Shown here one piece after another: positions 49,996 through 60,164 of a stretch of DNA of 64,000 nucleotides (its first letter is position 1; each line of letters starts with the position of its first letter). The notes below the pieces were generated by a model. That model did no database searches. It was given only the letters and a program-made list of their open reading frames with translations, and was not told where the DNA came from. The stretch is from Leuctra nigra (lineage: Eukaryota; Arthropoda; Insecta; Plecoptera; Leuctridae): assembly GCA_934045905.1 (NCBI GenBank), contig OW203768.1:23217060-23281059 (forward strand), in the 5' to 3' direction. The translations under genes were made by a program, and so were the position numbers.

Positions 49996-52698
49996 ATGAA
50001 ATATCCCGATCAAGAAGATGTTAATAATTATTCTTATCCTGAATCCTTCAAAACACTTATAAATAACCTCTATGGGGAGGAAATATTCAAAGAAACACGA
50101 CTTTATCAAGCCTTACATCAGAAGAGAACTCGATATCTGTGCCGGCTATCTTTTTTGATTCGATGCAGAGACAATGCTACTCTTCCAACGTGGATTCAAA
50201 TCAATCATCATCTACGAGATCATCAAACCGAAAGTATTTTCCGTCGAGCAAGTATGGCTCTTTTACGTCAGAAGATTAGAGAAACTAGGAGAATATTGGA
50301 TACGATGGGTAAGCAGTTGTACAATACACACCTTCATCTCAGTGGTGTACTGTCTCAAGCAATATGGAATAAACTAGATCAGCTGGCAGCAGAGAAAGCG
50401 GAATATGAATTCTCAGATATTAACAGTCAACATTCAAGAAAGTTCGACCATCTTTATCAACAGCAACATGGTAAACACTATGAGACACAGAATAATACGG
50501 AGGCATTACGTTTAGAAAACACGGTTATAAATTTATCGAATGTGGTTTTGAGTGAGTCAGCGAAGTCAGCCCTTGCCAAAGGGTTTAATTATGCTGTATC
50601 GCCTAAAACGATCCCAGTAGAGACAATTGTTGTGGGAATAGAATCAGCGATTAGAAGACTACCTAATGAAAAGAAAGAGGAAGTTAGACAAGACGCTTCG
50701 AGAATACTCAGATCTAGAAAATCGAAGAACACAGACAATAACTTTCCTAGGAATGAGCAGTTGGCTATGAATGATTTGAGAAAGAACAAGGATGTGATCA
50801 TACTGAAAGCAGATAAAGGGAATTCTACAGTGGTAATGAATTCAAGTGAGTATAGTTCGAAGATGAAAGAGTTGCTGTCAAACAATCCCGGTTACAAAAA
50901 GCTGAAGAAAGACCCAACTAAACAAGTTGAAAATTCAATCTTGTCTTTGATGGAATTAGCACCTATAAGTCCCGATTTCGTGAAGACCTTGACTTGTCAT
51001 GAATCTGTTGTGCCAAGATTGTATGGATTACCAAAAGTTCACAAAGCTTTAGTCCCAATGAGACCAATAGTGAGCGCTATAGACAGTCCGTGCCATAAAA
51101 TAGCTCGAGTTATGGCGGAATTCCTCCAGCCACAAGTTCAAGAGGCAGAATCTTACGTTAAACATTCTGAACACTTCTTACAGATGATTAAGAAGTTGAG
51201 TCTGAGTAAAGATGATATACTTGTGAGCTTTGACGTAACGTCGCTATTTACCAATGTTCCGGTGAAGGAAACTCTGGATATTCTAAGACAGAGAGCAAGA
51301 AAATACAAGATTCCAAGTTCGTTCATCGATATCATCCAAGGTTGCCTGGAGTGCAATTACTTCACATTTGAGGGAGAGTATTATGAACAAACAGATGGTC
51401 TTGCGATGGGTTCCCCCTTGTCGCCAGTCTTGGCCAACATTTACATGGATGTTTTTGAAACAGCGGCACTAGAGTCAGCTCCATTAAAGCCTAAATGTTG
51501 GAAAAGATATGTAGATGACACGTTCATCATTTGGCCTCATGGGGAAATCGGATTGGATAATTTTCTGACACATCTTAACTCCCAACATAAGAATATTCAG
51601 TTCACTATGGAGAAGGAAGAAAATCAAAGGCTACCTTTCTTGGATGTGATAGTAATCAGGAAAGAGGATGGATCGTTTGGTCACACCGTCTATAGAAAAG
51701 CAACTCATACGAATAGGTACCTGCACTCCGATTCACATCATCATCCTAGTCAGAAGGCTTCGGTGTTGAACTCTCTTACCACAAGATCAAGACGACTGAC
51801 AGACGCTGAACACTTGGGCCAAGAGATGTCATTCTTACATGACACGTTTGTCATGAATGGCTATAGCGAAAAGGAGATTAGAAGAGCGTTTAACAGGATA
51901 CCGAAGAGAGAACAACAGAAAGTTTTGTCGAGAGAAGAAGAAGTTTCTGACAAGAATGAGATGGACATCGGGGAGGAGACGTTGGGCGAGAATGCAGTTC
52001 AAGAGGAGAAAGGTGTTGAAAAACTTAGTTCGGGCTATGCTGTTCTTCCCTATGTGCATAAATGTACTGACGAGATAAGTAGAGTGCTCCGTCGACACGG
52101 GATTACTACTGTTTTCAATACTAACAGGAAACTTAACACGTACATGAGATCAATTCATGAGAATGAACCATTAAAATCATCGAATGGGGTTTACGAAGTT
52201 CCTTGTGAGTGTGGGAAGGTGTACATAGGGGAGACGGGGCGAACATTCTCAGTGAGATTGAAGGAACATATGAGTCATGTCCGTCTTGGGAAAGAGGCCC
52301 TGAAACAGAGGGATGACAGAGGGGAAGAGGATGTCAAGAGGCACAAACGTCTCTCGGCAGTAGCTGAACATGCTCTGGAATATGACCATAATATCCTTTT
52401 TGAAAAAACTGCAATTTTGGCCAAGGGATTGATTGGTTGGCCCCGCATGGTTAGAGAAGCGATTGAAATTAGGAAGAACTCAAACAACTTCAACAGAGAT
52501 GCAAGTTTCGGTCTCAGTCGTGCTTGGGACCCTTTGTTCCTCAAGACGGTTGCGAAGATTGATAAAATTGAAGAAACTACAGAAGAAGAAGAAGAAGAAG
52601 AAGAAGAAGAAGAAGCAGAAGAAGAAGAAGAGAAAACAGAAAAAGATACATCAAAGCAAGGTTCTTTGTGGGAGGGTCGTCTTCGAACTAGAAAATAG
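49996..52698 (+). CDS. Penelope-like reverse transcriptase with GIY-YIG endonuclease
   Basis: An uninterrupted 900-codon ORF. RT motifs appear in order: LYGLPKVHK (~341), ILVSFDVTSLFTNVP (catalytic Asp), AMGSPLSPVLANIYMD, and YVDD at 505-508. They are followed by LPFLDV and HTVYRKATHTNRYLHSDS. The GIY-YIG nuclease follows at ~731-790, with GVY, YIG (743-745) and downstream Arg, His and Glu, preceded by the CEC pair of the PLE zinc-linker. A Glu-rich stretch coded by a GAA microsatellite precedes the C-terminus. PLEs copy RNA into DNA at the nick made by GIY-YIG. All key residues are present, so this copy may be competent. The start ATG is shared by the second pLTR, which truncates it. Confidence 0.95.
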   Translation: MKYPDQEDVNNYSYPESFKTLINNLYGEEIFKETRLYQALHQKRTRYLCRLSFLIRCRDNATLPTWIQINHHLRDHQTESIFRRASMALLRQKIRETRRILDTMGKQLYNTHLHLSGVLSQAIWNKLDQLAAEKAEYEFSDINSQHSRKFDHLYQQQHGKHYETQNNTEALRLENTVINLSNVVLSESAKSALAKGFNYAVSPKTIPVETIVVGIESAIRRLPNEKKEEVRQDASRILRSRKSKNTDNNFPRNEQLAMNDLRKNKDVIILKADKGNSTVVMNSSEYSSKMKELLSNNPGYKKLKKDPTKQVENSILSLMELAPISPDFVKTLTCHESVVPRLYGLPKVHKALVPMRPIVSAIDSPCHKIARVMAEFLQPQVQEAESYVKHSEHFLQMIKKLSLSKDDILVSFDVTSLFTNVPVKETLDILRQRARKYKIPSSFIDIIQGCLECNYFTFEGEYYEQTDGLAMGSPLSPVLANIYMDVFETAALESAPLKPKCWKRYVDDTFIIWPHGEIGLDNFLTHLNSQHKNIQFTMEKEENQRLPFLDVIVIRKEDGSFGHTVYRKATHTNRYLHSDSHHHPSQKASVLNSLTTRSRRLTDAEHLGQEMSFLHDTFVMNGYSEKEIRRAFNRIPKREQQKVLSREEEVSDKNEMDIGEETLGENAVQEEKGVEKLSSGYAVLPYVHKCTDEISRVLRRHGITTVFNTNRKLNTYMRSIHENEPLKSSNGVYEVPCECGKVYIGETGRTFSVRLKEHMSHVRLGKEALKQRDDRGEEDVKRHKRLSAVAEHALEYDHNILFEKTAILAKGLIGWPRMVREAIEIRKNSNNFNRDASFGLSRAWDPLFLKTVAKIDKIEETTEEEEEEEEEEEAEEEEEKTEKDTSKQGSLWEGRLRTRK

Positions 52699-52801
52699 AT
52701 TTATTGACCGTGATTTTTATAGCCTCTAGAAAATTGTTTTAGTACTTTGTTTGAAATGTTTAATTGTTTTATATGATTTGGTTTTTTTAAAGTTAAGTTT
52801 T

Positions 52802-52861
52802 GTCCTGAAGAAGGTCCAAACATATGGACCGAAACTGTTGACATTACCTAAAAATAAACTA
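52802..52861 (+). ncRNA. Hammerhead ribozyme core, PLE A right pLTR
   Basis: Identical to the left copy: CTGAAGA at 52805-52811 and GAAAC at 52831-52835, with stem II intact. Confidence 0.75.
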
Positions 52862-53124
52862 ACAGGATGAAATATCCCGATCAAGAAGATGTTAATAATT
52901 AAAAAATGTATTTGTTAGTTTATTTATTTATTTATTTATTTGTAAATATTAATATTCGCCGGATGCCACCATTAGAGCTGCAGCAAACAGAATGTTCAAG
53001 CCCCATCCTGTACGGCGGCACTCCTTTGTTTCAATACCAATATAAAAACAATATGAAAACCAGGGATGGCGGCGCAGAGGATAGGAAAAGTGTTCGTGGT
53101 CGTTCATGTTATAAAATTACAATT

Positions 53125-53270
53125 GATAGGATGAGATGTGCGAAGTGAAAAATATCCGGCCGAACCGGGGCTCGAACCCGGGACCTCTCACTGCTCTACC
53201 AACTGAGCTACCCGACTCAGTTGGTAGAGCTCTCGCCCGGCAAGTGAGTGAGAGGTTCCGGACATTGACA
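53125..53270. repeat. tRNA-derived SINE-like repeat, palindromic copy
   Basis: Minus-strand 53155-53213 contains box A and box B of the tRNA-like sequence also seen at 4846. Immediately on the plus strand, 53212-53265 carries the D-arm and an anticodon-arm-like part (loop cccggcaag). The two halves overlap inverted at 'gactcagttggtagag'. The flank 'gtgaaaaatatccgg' is the inverse of that beside 4846-4935. Confidence 0.6.
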
Positions 53271-53589
53271 GTTGTTTGAATGTAAAAGTTTTCTATTTCT
53301 ATAAGTTATTTTTTTATTTTTTGGCCCTGATGATATCTGTGCATTCACAGATATCACAGATATTCACAGATATTCACAGATTCACAGATATTCACAGATA
53401 GAAGCCAAACATCAAAAGGCAAAAAGTAGTGTTCATTTAGAATTGCTTATTTATCATAGTCATAAGATTTAGATTGACTTATTGTGCATTTAAATTTCTA
53501 GACTTTGACTTTTACATCCTATGCTCTTTTCTAATAATGTGTGATCGCCTGTCTTTTGTTAGCTTCATGTCAAAAATCTTTTTATACTG

Positions 53590-53645
53590 TAACCTGAGGA
53601 TGGCTAGTGTTATCTAGCTGAAACGTTGTTTGAAATAAAATAATT
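53590..53645 (+). ncRNA. Hammerhead core of another PLE
   Basis: CTGAGGA (53594-53600), stem II with TGGCTAG/CTAGCT, then GAAACGTT (53620-53627). It is followed at about 53655 by an ATG context resembling a PLE ORF start, and then an (AT)n tract. The PLE body is absent. Confidence 0.68.
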
Positions 53646-53681
53646 AAAACACGATGCATAACCCAGAAGAATTATTCACAT

Positions 53682-53712
<31 letters not shown>

Positions 53713-53762
53713 CATCTCTCCTGCGAAATGCTAAAGACATCATACCTCTAGAGGGACAAGGC

Positions 53763-54242
53763 GTGTATGAAATTCCCTGTGGGGGTTGCCCGCAGACGTA
53801 TGTAGGTCAAACAAATCGCAACATCTTCGTTCGCCGTAAAGAACACATACATGCGGTAGACAATTATGAAACTACATATATTCTAGCTAAGCATTCAATA
53901 GAGACAGGCCACACCATTGACTTCACCAACACGAGATGCTTAAATAAAGTTGAGAATCCTACCAAGCGCTACTTGAGGGAAGCAGTAGAAATCGAGAAGA
54001 GGGCATTTGCAATGAACACGCGAGACGATGAAAAAAGACTGCCGAGCACGTGGCTCCCACTTATTGCAAAATGTAGGTTGAAACCGAGAGAGATTGACCC
54101 GAATGTTCGGCTGATTCCTTTGGTACGAGAGGACAAACGTCGGAAGAATGGCCAGCCCAAGACGAAGAATAAACAGACCAACAATCCTGTAGCAGATTCA
54201 CCATGCAGACGCATAACCAGGAGCAGTACGAAGAGGAATTAG
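53763..54242 (+). pseudogene. GIY-YIG domain of a truncated PLE
   Basis: 160 codons: MYEIPCGGCPQTYVGQTNRN, RRKEH, then KRYLREAVEIEKR and a C-terminal RRITRSSTKR. It contains the GIY-YIG core but no RT. The 'TRS-x-KR' end is also found in the other PLEs here (RVTRSM..., MTRSRKRM). Confidence 0.85.
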
Positions 54243-54445
54243 TCTAGCTCAACACGTTTTCTACAGTATCTAATGTATTTTTATAATTTTCTTTTCTTCA
54301 CTTGTCTGACAGGTTTTACTCAGCAAGGTTTACATACTTTTTAATGCAAAAAGTCCTTACAATTATTGAACCTTGGTTTAATTTTTAGGAAGCTATGTAT
54401 TGTCTTTGTTTTTTAAGAGCTGTCAGATAATATTGACTTGTATGT

Positions 54446-54485
54446 TCCCCTGAAGATGTAAAAGAAGTCTTTTACGAAACGTAGG
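54446..54485 (+). ncRNA. Hammerhead core, PLE B
   Basis: CTGAAGA (54450-54456), a stem II pairing GTAAAAGA with TCTTTTAC, then GAAAC (54476-54480). Confidence 0.72.
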
Positions 54486-54548
54486 GAAATAAAACTATTT
54501 AACACGGCAATACCAGAAAAATTGTATTACTTAATATATATATATATA

Positions 54549-54715
54549 TTTAATACCAACTGCAAATTGAAAATATTTGCCTACTGTGGGGATCGAACCC
54601 ACGTCCCTGAATTGCCCTGAATAGCACTGGACCGGCAATTCAGGGACGTGGGTTCGATCCCCACAGTAGGCAAATATTTTCAATTTGCAGTTGGTATTAA
54701 ATATCATCACCCCAT
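54549..54715. repeat. tRNA-headed SINE-like palindrome 1
   Basis: Arms of about 66 bp (54549-54614 and 54636-54701) are perfect inverses running from 'ttaataccaactgc' to 'ccctgaattgcc'. The central ~20 bases come from the anticodon stem. The box B 'gggttcgatcccc' is present on each arm. It is bracketed by (AT)n at 54533-54550 and 54745-54776. Confidence 0.85.
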
Positions 54716-54741
54716 CTGAGGTCATCAGAAAAAACCAAGTT

Positions 54742-54780
<39 letters not shown>

Positions 54781-54824
54781 GTAATTCATATTCGGTTTTT
54801 GCTACGTATTTATTTCAATAGCCG

Positions 54825-54862
54825 ACGTTTCGTCCGTCCTCCGACAGACTTTTTCAAGGCTC
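54825..54862 (-). ncRNA. Degenerate hammerhead core, PLE D
   Basis: On the minus strand CTTGAAA, a GTCTGTC...GGACGGAC hairpin, then GAAACG. The first core departs from CTGANGA by one base insertion or substitution, so cleavage is doubtful. Confidence 0.5.
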
Positions 54863-54997
54863 AAGCAAACAAACTAATAAAATAAGAGTAAATTCAAAAC
54901 ACACTACTTTCTATACAAGTGGAAATGCAGTAAATGTCAACATGACAGAAAATCAAAAAACAGATAAAGTTACATAGATAGTCTGGCTCCAGGAGGC

Positions 54998-55888
54998 TCA
55001 TTTCTTCTTCATCATGGATCTAGTGACCCTGGTAGAACCTGTTGCACTAGTTGTTGAGTGTCGTGTTCTTGATCTGGTAGTCTGTCTGATGACTCGAGGT
55101 GGCACAGGAGAAGCTCTCAATTCGGAATTTTCTGGAGAAGTCGCTGGCGAGGGAGATAGTTGTCTACCGGCTCTTTTACGTGTTGCTCTTGTTGACACTG
55201 GTGACTCTTCTATCTCAATGGCATCTACCGAAGCTACTGTTGAAGGGTATTGGGCTGCTCGTTGTTCCTTCGGCTTAACAGATAATAAATTTGCTATAGA
55301 ATTCCAAGATGGAGAAAGTATACGGCTGTCTAGTTGTTTATTGAGGCAGTGAGTTGAACGCTTTCCAATCTCTATGGCTTCTCTTATGAGTCTTGGGAAG
55401 AGTTTGTCTGACTTGGCAATGATGGTTGTGCCCTCATAGTTTATCACATGGCCACTTTCTCGAACATGTTGCGCGAGGGCCGATTTCTCTTGGTCCTGCG
55501 CCACTTGCAATCTGTGTTCTTGCACCCGCTGAGATACGTTTCGATTCGTTTGGCCTACGTAAACTTTCTCACAATTGTCACAAGGGATCTCATAAACTCC
55601 CCACCCCTCAAGCTGCCGGACATCTTTCACGCTTCGTAAACAGCTTCCAAGTTTTCTATCTGTGTCAAACACTGTCTTGATGTCTTCTTCTCTTAGCAGC
55701 TTGCTGATTCTGTCAGTGACTCCGCTTACGTATGGCAGAAAAGCTGGGTATTGATACTGTTGTTTTTCTGTCATTTCTTCCTCTGGTGCATCAGTTCTAG
55801 TTTCAGTCTCTTTCTCTTGCTGTCTTTCTGCGTTGGTTTTCCTAGTGAAAGCCTTTTTGATTACTTTATTCTCAAAACCATTCTGCAA
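54998..55888 (-). pseudogene. GIY-YIG-containing 3' part of a PLE ORF
   Basis: 296 codons: AFLPYVSGVTDRISKLL, then GVYEIPCDNCEKVYVGQTNRN (GIY-YIG), RLIREAIEIGKR and a basic tail ending RVTRSMMKKK. It is homologous to the C-terminus of the palindrome PLE but clearly a different lineage. RT motifs are absent because of 5' truncation. Confidence 0.88.
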
Positions 55889-56066
55889 AAGTACGTAGCA
55901 AAAACCGAATATGAATTACTTAATAAATCATGGCTACGAATCTGAAACCATTCACCAATATATATATATATATATATATATATTCTTGACTAAGATTTTC
56001 GTGACCGCTTATTAATGAAACAGACATATTTTTCGGTTCTGCCACGATTTATTGTTTACATACAAC

Positions 56067-56097
56067 GTTTCGATGTGTTTTTACACACCTTCTTCAG
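56067..56097 (-). ncRNA. Hammerhead core, outer end of PLE E
   Basis: Minus strand CTGAAGA, stem II GGTGTG/CACATC with a TAAAAA-like loop, then GAAACGTTG. Identical to the other three copies in the palindrome. Confidence 0.75.
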
Positions 56098-56171
56098 GTA
56101 AATTGACATTTGAAAATAACAAAGTTTTGAAAGACAAAATATTTAACAATTAATAAGCAACAGGTATAAAA

Positions 56172-58743
56172 TCACTGCTTCTTGGATTTGATGGAACTTG
56201 TCATGGATCTTGTAACTCGTACCTTCGGAGACTCTGGTTCTCGCTGCAGATTGGCAACTTTGTCAACTGGTGGTTTTGACAGTGTTTCGACAATGGATGT
56301 TGCATTGGACACATTTGATTGGTCTAATCTTTGATTGGGGATAATACGAATCATGGAACCTAGAGACTTCCAAGTATCGGAGAGTTTTTGGCTCTCTAAT
56401 TGTTTGTTGAGACAAAATGTTGGTCTTTTTTCTATTTCTATTGCCTCTCTGATGAGACGAGGCAAAAGTTTCTCCGATCTTGCTATAATCTTAGTTCCCT
56501 CGTAATCGATGTTATGTCCTGACTCCCTTACATGTTGTGCTAAGGCTGAGGTGTTTTTGTCCTGAAAAACGTCTAGCCGATGTTCTTGTATGCGTTGTGA
56601 TACATTTCTGTTTGTCTGGCCGATATAGCACTTATCACATCCCTCACATGGTACTTCGTAAACACCCCAGCCCTCAAGGAATACTTTGTCTTTGACGTTT
56701 CCAAGTACATCTCCTAGTTTTCTATCGGTATCGAAAATTGTTCTTATATTTTCTTTTGCCAACATTTTGGAAATACGGTCAGTAATGCCACTGACGTATG
56801 GCAGGAAGGCTCTTGGATACCTGTTCTCTTCCGTTTCGACTTGAACTTGAGGTCCTTCTTTTTCAGCAGTAGTTCGTCTTTGCCAAGCTTTCTGAATTGT
56901 ACTGTTCTTGAAACCATTCATGAGAAGACCGTCGCGGAGAATGTTGTACTCTTCCTTTTTGTTATCTGCATCGGCTATTCGAACTGATCGAGTAGCTAGG
57001 GAAAATGCCACAGAACGTATTTGCGTAGGATGATGATGGGAATTGGCATTTAGATATCTATGAGTGTGAGTTTCTTTTCTGTAAACCGTGTGACCTAAAG
57101 TATTATTCATTCGCTTCGACACTAGAACATCGAGGAAAGGAAGCTTTCCGTCAACCTCTTTTTCCATAGTGAAACAGATATCTGGATGAATACTATTCAT
57201 GTGTTGTAGAAATGTCAGAAGTTCTTCCTGGCCATGTTGCCAAATGAAAAAACAGTCATCGACGTAACGTACCCAATATTTCGGTTTCAATATAGCTGAC
57301 GCAATAGCATCTACCTCAAAATGCTGCATGAACAGATTCGCTACAACTGGTGAGAGAGGGGAACCCATCGGCGCGCCTGAAATCTGTTTGTAGAATTGGC
57401 CTTCATATGTGAAGTATGTGCTCGACATACAGTGGCGAGCAAGGTCCACAACGTATTTAGGCACTCTCTTACTTTGCTCTAAGCGGTCCAGGACATCATG
57501 TATTGGTACTCGAGTGAAAAGTTGCACCACGTCGAAACTAACTAAAATATCTTCGTCATTAGTTTTTATACTTTTGATTAAGTCAATGAAATGGAAGGAA
57601 TTCTTCACGTATGACTCGGCTTCCTCAGTAAGTGGTTGTAGGATTCTGGCCAGGTGTTTGGCCAATGCTTGAGTAGGCGATCTCACTGCACTAACAATAG
57701 GTCGTAGAGGTACATCTGCTTTATGAATTTTAGGTAATCCATAAAGTTTGGGTGTTCTGGATGACTTTTCTCTCGGAATTAGATAGCTTTGTGTATTCTT
57801 ATCAATTGGCGACTTTACTATAAGTTTTTTGGTTTTCTTCTCTAGATTGACCGTAGGGTTTCCTTTAGTTGTTATTTCGTAGGCAGGATCCTTTAAAAGT
57901 TCGGACATCTTCTCCCGATATTCTGACGAATCCATAACAATAGTAGCATTACCTTTATCCGCAGGTAAGATCACCAAGTCCTTGTTGTTTTTCAGTTCAC
58001 GTAGTGCTCGCAGTTCTTCTCGGGAGATGTTGCTATTTGGAGGTTTCGCTTTACGTAGAATGGTTGCTGTCTCTTGTCTAATTGTCTCTGCCTTCTCAAC
58101 GGGAAAAAACTTAATAACAGCTTCTACACCACAGATTATCTTTTCAACTGGTATTCGTTGAGGGGCGATAGCAAAATTGAAACCTTTAGCTAAAGCTTTC
58201 ACAGTAGTGTCATTCAAATTGTGTTTAGACAAATTGTAAACAATTTTATTAGGATCAAGTTCTGGAACTGGTTTATTACACTCTTGAGACAAATGATCTT
58301 GTCTAGCTTGGAGTCGATTGAACTTCATGATCTGTTTATTCGTTTTGAAATAGGCATCATCTTCAGCTCTTTGATTCGTGATCTCATCCAACATTTGAAA
58401 AATAACGGGGTGAAGCCTGGCACTGAGATCCAAATGAAGCGAATACAATTCTTTAGCAACATGATCTAGCTGACGAAACTTGTTGGCTATTCTGTCTCTC
58501 AATAGTGATGTACTTTAGGATTCTTCTCGATGACGATGTTGTAGCGTGGCGACTTAAATCCACACACACAGGAATGATGTGTTTGTCTCTACATCTCATG
58601 AGGAAGTTTATATCGCATAAACAAGTATCTCGTTTTACCCTTAACTTTGCAAAAATCCGGGATTTCTGTTGGTAGTCCCCCCCGTAGAGGCGATATATTT
58701 CTTGACTAAGATTTTCGTGACCGCTTATTAATGAAACAGACAT
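56172..58743 (-). pseudogene. PLE E reverse transcriptase/GIY-YIG ORF, frameshifted near the N-terminus
   Basis: The ATG at 58743 (MSVSLISGHENL) opens the ORF through a G7 run, but an 8-base deletion near 58515 breaks it. A 776-codon frame (58502-56172) then runs to the stop. It has RT motifs KLYGLPKIHK, ILVSFDVVQLFTRVP, APMGSPLSPVVANLF and YVDD, and the GIY-YIG motif GVYEVPCEGCDKCYIGQTNRN. The tail ends VTRSMTSSIKSKKQ. Apart from that one shift it is full length. Confidence 0.9.
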
Positions 58744-58782
58744 ATTTTTCGGTTCTGCCACGATTTATTGTTTACATACAAC

Positions 58783-58813
58783 GTTTCGATGTGTTTTTAC
58801 ACACCTTCTTCAG
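58783..58813 (-). ncRNA. Hammerhead core, inner pLTR of PLE E
   Basis: Same core as 56067-56097, in the pLTR upstream of the PLE E ORF. Confidence 0.75.
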
Positions 58814-58887
58814 GTAAATTGACATTTGAAAATAACAAAGTTTTGAAAGACAAAATATTTAACAATTAATAAGCAACAGGTATAAAA

Positions 58888-59436
58888 TCACTGCTTCTTG
58901 GATTTGATGGAACTTGTCATGGATCTTGTAACTCGTACCTTCGGAGACTCTGGTTCTCGCTGCAGATTGGCAACTTTGTCAACTGGTGGTTTTGACAGTG
59001 TTTCGACAATGGATGTTGCATTGGACACATTTGATTGGTCTAATCTTTGATTGGGGATAATACGAATCATGGAACCTAGAGACTTCCAAGTATCGGAGAG
59101 TTTTTGGCTCTCTAATTGTTTGTTGAGACAAAATGTTGGTCTTTTTTCTATTTCTATTGCCTCTCTGATGAGACGAGGCAAAAGTTTCTCCGATCTTGCT
59201 ATAATCTTAGTTCCCTCGTAATCGATGTTATGTCCTGACTCCCTTACATGTTGTGCTAAGGCTGAGGTGTTTTTGTCCTGAAAAACGTCTAGCCGATGTT
59301 CTTGTATGCGTTGTGATACATTTCTGTTTGTCTGGCCGATATAGCACTTATCACATCCCTCACATGGTACTTCGTAAACACCCCAGCCCTCAAGGAATAC
59401 TTTGTCTTTGACGTTTCCAAGTACATCTCCTAGTTT
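58888..59436 (-). pseudogene. Truncated GIY-YIG ORF in PLE E pLTR
   Basis: Repeats the C-terminal GIY-YIG part of the main ORF and is cut at the palindrome centre after 'ctcctagtttt'. Confidence 0.85.
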
Positions 59437-59452
59437 TTCGATACTTTCGATA

Positions 59453-60020
59453 GTTTTTCGATACCGATAGAAAACTAGGAGATGTACTTGGAAACGTCAA
59501 AGACAAAGTATTCCTTGAGGGCTGGGGTGTTTACGAAGTACCATGTGAGGGATGTGATAAGTGCTATATCGGCCAGACAAACAGAAATGTATCACAACGC
59601 ATACAAGAACATCGGCTAGACGTTTTTCAGGACAAAAACACCTCAGCCTTAGCACAACATGTAAGGGAGTCAGGACATAACATCGATTACGAGGGAACTA
59701 AGATTATAGCAAGATCGGAGAAACTTTTGCCTCGTCTCATCAGAGAGGCAATAGAAATAGAAAAAAGACCAACATTTTGTCTCAACAAACAATTAGAGAG
59801 CCAAAAACTCTCCGATACTTGGAAGTCTCTAGGTTCCATGATTCGTATTATCCCCAATCAAAGATTAGACCAATCAAATGTGTCCAATGCAACATCCATT
59901 GTCGAAACACTGTCAAAACCACCAGTTGACAAAGTTGCCAATCTGCAGCGAGAACCAGAGTCTCCGAAGGTACGAGTTACAAGATCCATGACAAGTTCCA
60001 TCAAATCCAAGAAGCAGTGA
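59453..60020 (+). pseudogene. Truncated GIY-YIG ORF in PLE F pLTR
   Basis: Mirror of the preceding fragment. It starts ~20 bases further into the ORF ('cgataccgatag') than its partner, which places the asymmetric junction. Confidence 0.85.
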
Positions 60021-60094
60021 TTTTATACCTGTTGCTTATTAATTGTTAAATATTTTGTCTTTCAAAACTTTGTTATTTTCAAATGTCAATTTAC

Positions 60095-60125
60095 CTGAAG
60101 AAGGTGTGTAAAAACACATCGAAAC
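60095..60125 (+). ncRNA. Hammerhead core, inner pLTR of PLE F
   Basis: CTGAAGA 60095-60101, stem II, GAAAC 60121-60125; about 40 nt before the PLE start codon at 60165. Confidence 0.75.
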
Positions 60126-60164
60126 GTTGTATGTAAACAATAAATCGTGGCAGAACCGAAAAAT

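Larger units (their letters stand above)
49055..52901 (+). mobile_element. Penelope-like element A, near-complete, with direct pLTRs
   Basis: The left pLTR 49055-50030 and right pLTR 51920-52901 are nearly identical. I see a six-base difference in the GAA microsatellite and one amino-acid change (GRKFS versus GRTFS). Each pLTR spans the 3' third of the ORF, the 3' UTR, a hammerhead core, the 5' UTR and the first codons of the ORF. This is the normal PLE layout, produced by a tandem template. The flanks are A-rich. The near identity indicates recent insertion. Confidence 0.93.
53713..54500 (+). mobile_element. PLE fragment B (GIY-YIG end and 3' region)
   Basis: A 5'-truncated PLE beginning directly after an (AT)n tract. 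It holds a GIY-YIG coding part, a 3' UTR and a hammerhead core, ending near a second AT tract at 54533. Confidence 0.8.
54781..55921 (-). mobile_element. PLE fragment D with inverted terminal piece
   Basis: Minus-strand 3' half of a PLE. Its end sequence 54781-54812 recurs inverted at about 55890-55920, directly joined to the coding part, so the fragment is flanked by inverted copies of its own end. (AT)n tracts lie outside on both sides (54745-54776 and 55953-55982). Confidence 0.75.

Noticed and set aside
52433..52729. Lys-rich ORF overlapping the PLE C-terminus
   Set aside because: Shadow frame of the GAA microsatellite that encodes the Glu-rich tail.
53331..53400. CRISPR-like short repeats ('cacagatattcacagat')
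   Set aside because: Contiguous short tandem repeats without spacers in a eukaryotic context.
57409..57672. 87-residue ORF opposite the PLE RT
   Set aside because: Antisense shadow of the RT domain; repeated at 61243-61506 only because the arms are identical.
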